A DNA stretch of 22,342 bases from JAJPXC01 sp964520525 (GTDB lineage Bacteria > Bacteroidota > Bacteroidia > Bacteroidales > Muribaculaceae). The stretch's first letter is position 1; the number at the start of each line of letters is the position of its first letter. Below the pieces are notes generated by a model, which saw nothing but the letters and a program-made list of their open reading frames with translations, searched no databases and was not told where the DNA came from. This document shows, piece by piece, positions 22,295-22,342 of the stretch. A program made the position numbers and the translations under genes. Location: the NCBI GenBank assembly GCA_964520525.1, contig CAZFNR010000025.1, positions 1-22,342 on the forward strand. Reading direction: 5' to 3'.

Positions 22295-22342
22295 GCCCAG
22301 GTGGCGGAATGGTAGACGCGCTCGTTTCAGGTGCGAGTGCTG
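22295..22342 (+). tRNA. tRNA-Leu (anticodon CAG), 5' part, cut by the window end
   Basis: The sequence begins GCCCAGGTGGCGGAATGG, a standard leucine class II tRNA start, with a D-arm (GGTAGACGCGC). The anticodon stem CTCGT/GCGAG encloses the loop TTCAGGT, giving anticodon CAG at 22328-22330. The variable arm begins at the window edge. The 3' half lies outside. Confidence 0.9.

Overview
The window looks like a chromosome segment from a Bacteroidota gut bacterium, most likely order Bacteroidales and close to Muribaculaceae. That assignment is an inference. It rests on SusE/SusF-type surface lipoproteins, Bacteroidota-only families (DUF3822, an Ig-like lipoprotein, a DUF4836-like lipoprotein, a head-GIN protein), lipoproteins with Asp/Glu after the lipid-bearing cysteine, the purB-rluB-asnS gene order, and several promoters of the Bacteroides type (TTTG, 19-21 nt, TAnnTTTG). 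The DNA has moderately high GC and almost every gene is intact. One run of 100 N is an assembly gap inside a repeat in rluB.

Layout. (A) 1-2014, + strand: the end of a polysaccharide utilisation locus, with the C-terminus of one SusE/SusF-like protein and a complete SusE/SusF-like lipoprotein, closed by a bidirectional terminator near 2037-2071. (B) 2119-5504, - strand: Ig-like lipoprotein, DUF3822 protein and rsmD. (C) 5613-8871, - strand: three overlapping genes for a lipoprotein, an ABC ATPase with altered motifs and an FtsX-like permease. (D) 8917-12735, - strand: MsbA-like exporter, Gtf3-like glycosyltransferase and CDF metal transporter behind a consensus promoter. (E) 12832-15830, - strand: a secreted deaminase-fold protein without catalytic residues, then ybaK, aroC and a YhcC-type radical SAM protein. 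(F) 15956-16684, - strand: a head-GIN lipoprotein. (G) 16685-17274: 590 bases without a convincing protein gene, holding a promoter, a long-range helix and an intrinsic terminator, read here as a non-coding RNA unit or leader. (H) 17275-22057, + strand: purB, rluB with a very long Gly/Tyr/Gln/Arg-rich N-terminus, and asnS. (I) 22252-22342: a consensus promoter and the first part of tRNA-Leu(CAG), cut by the window end.

The most notable items are the secreted pseudo-deaminase (15324-15830) and the apparent RNA gene or attenuator before purB (16872-17198), whose 18-pair helix and terminator stem cannot form together. The low-complexity tail of RluB and the ABC ATPase lacking the H-loop histidine come next. 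The remaining genes are ordinary housekeeping and envelope functions: rRNA methylation, shikimate pathway, purine synthesis, tRNA charging, tRNA proofreading and envelope transport.
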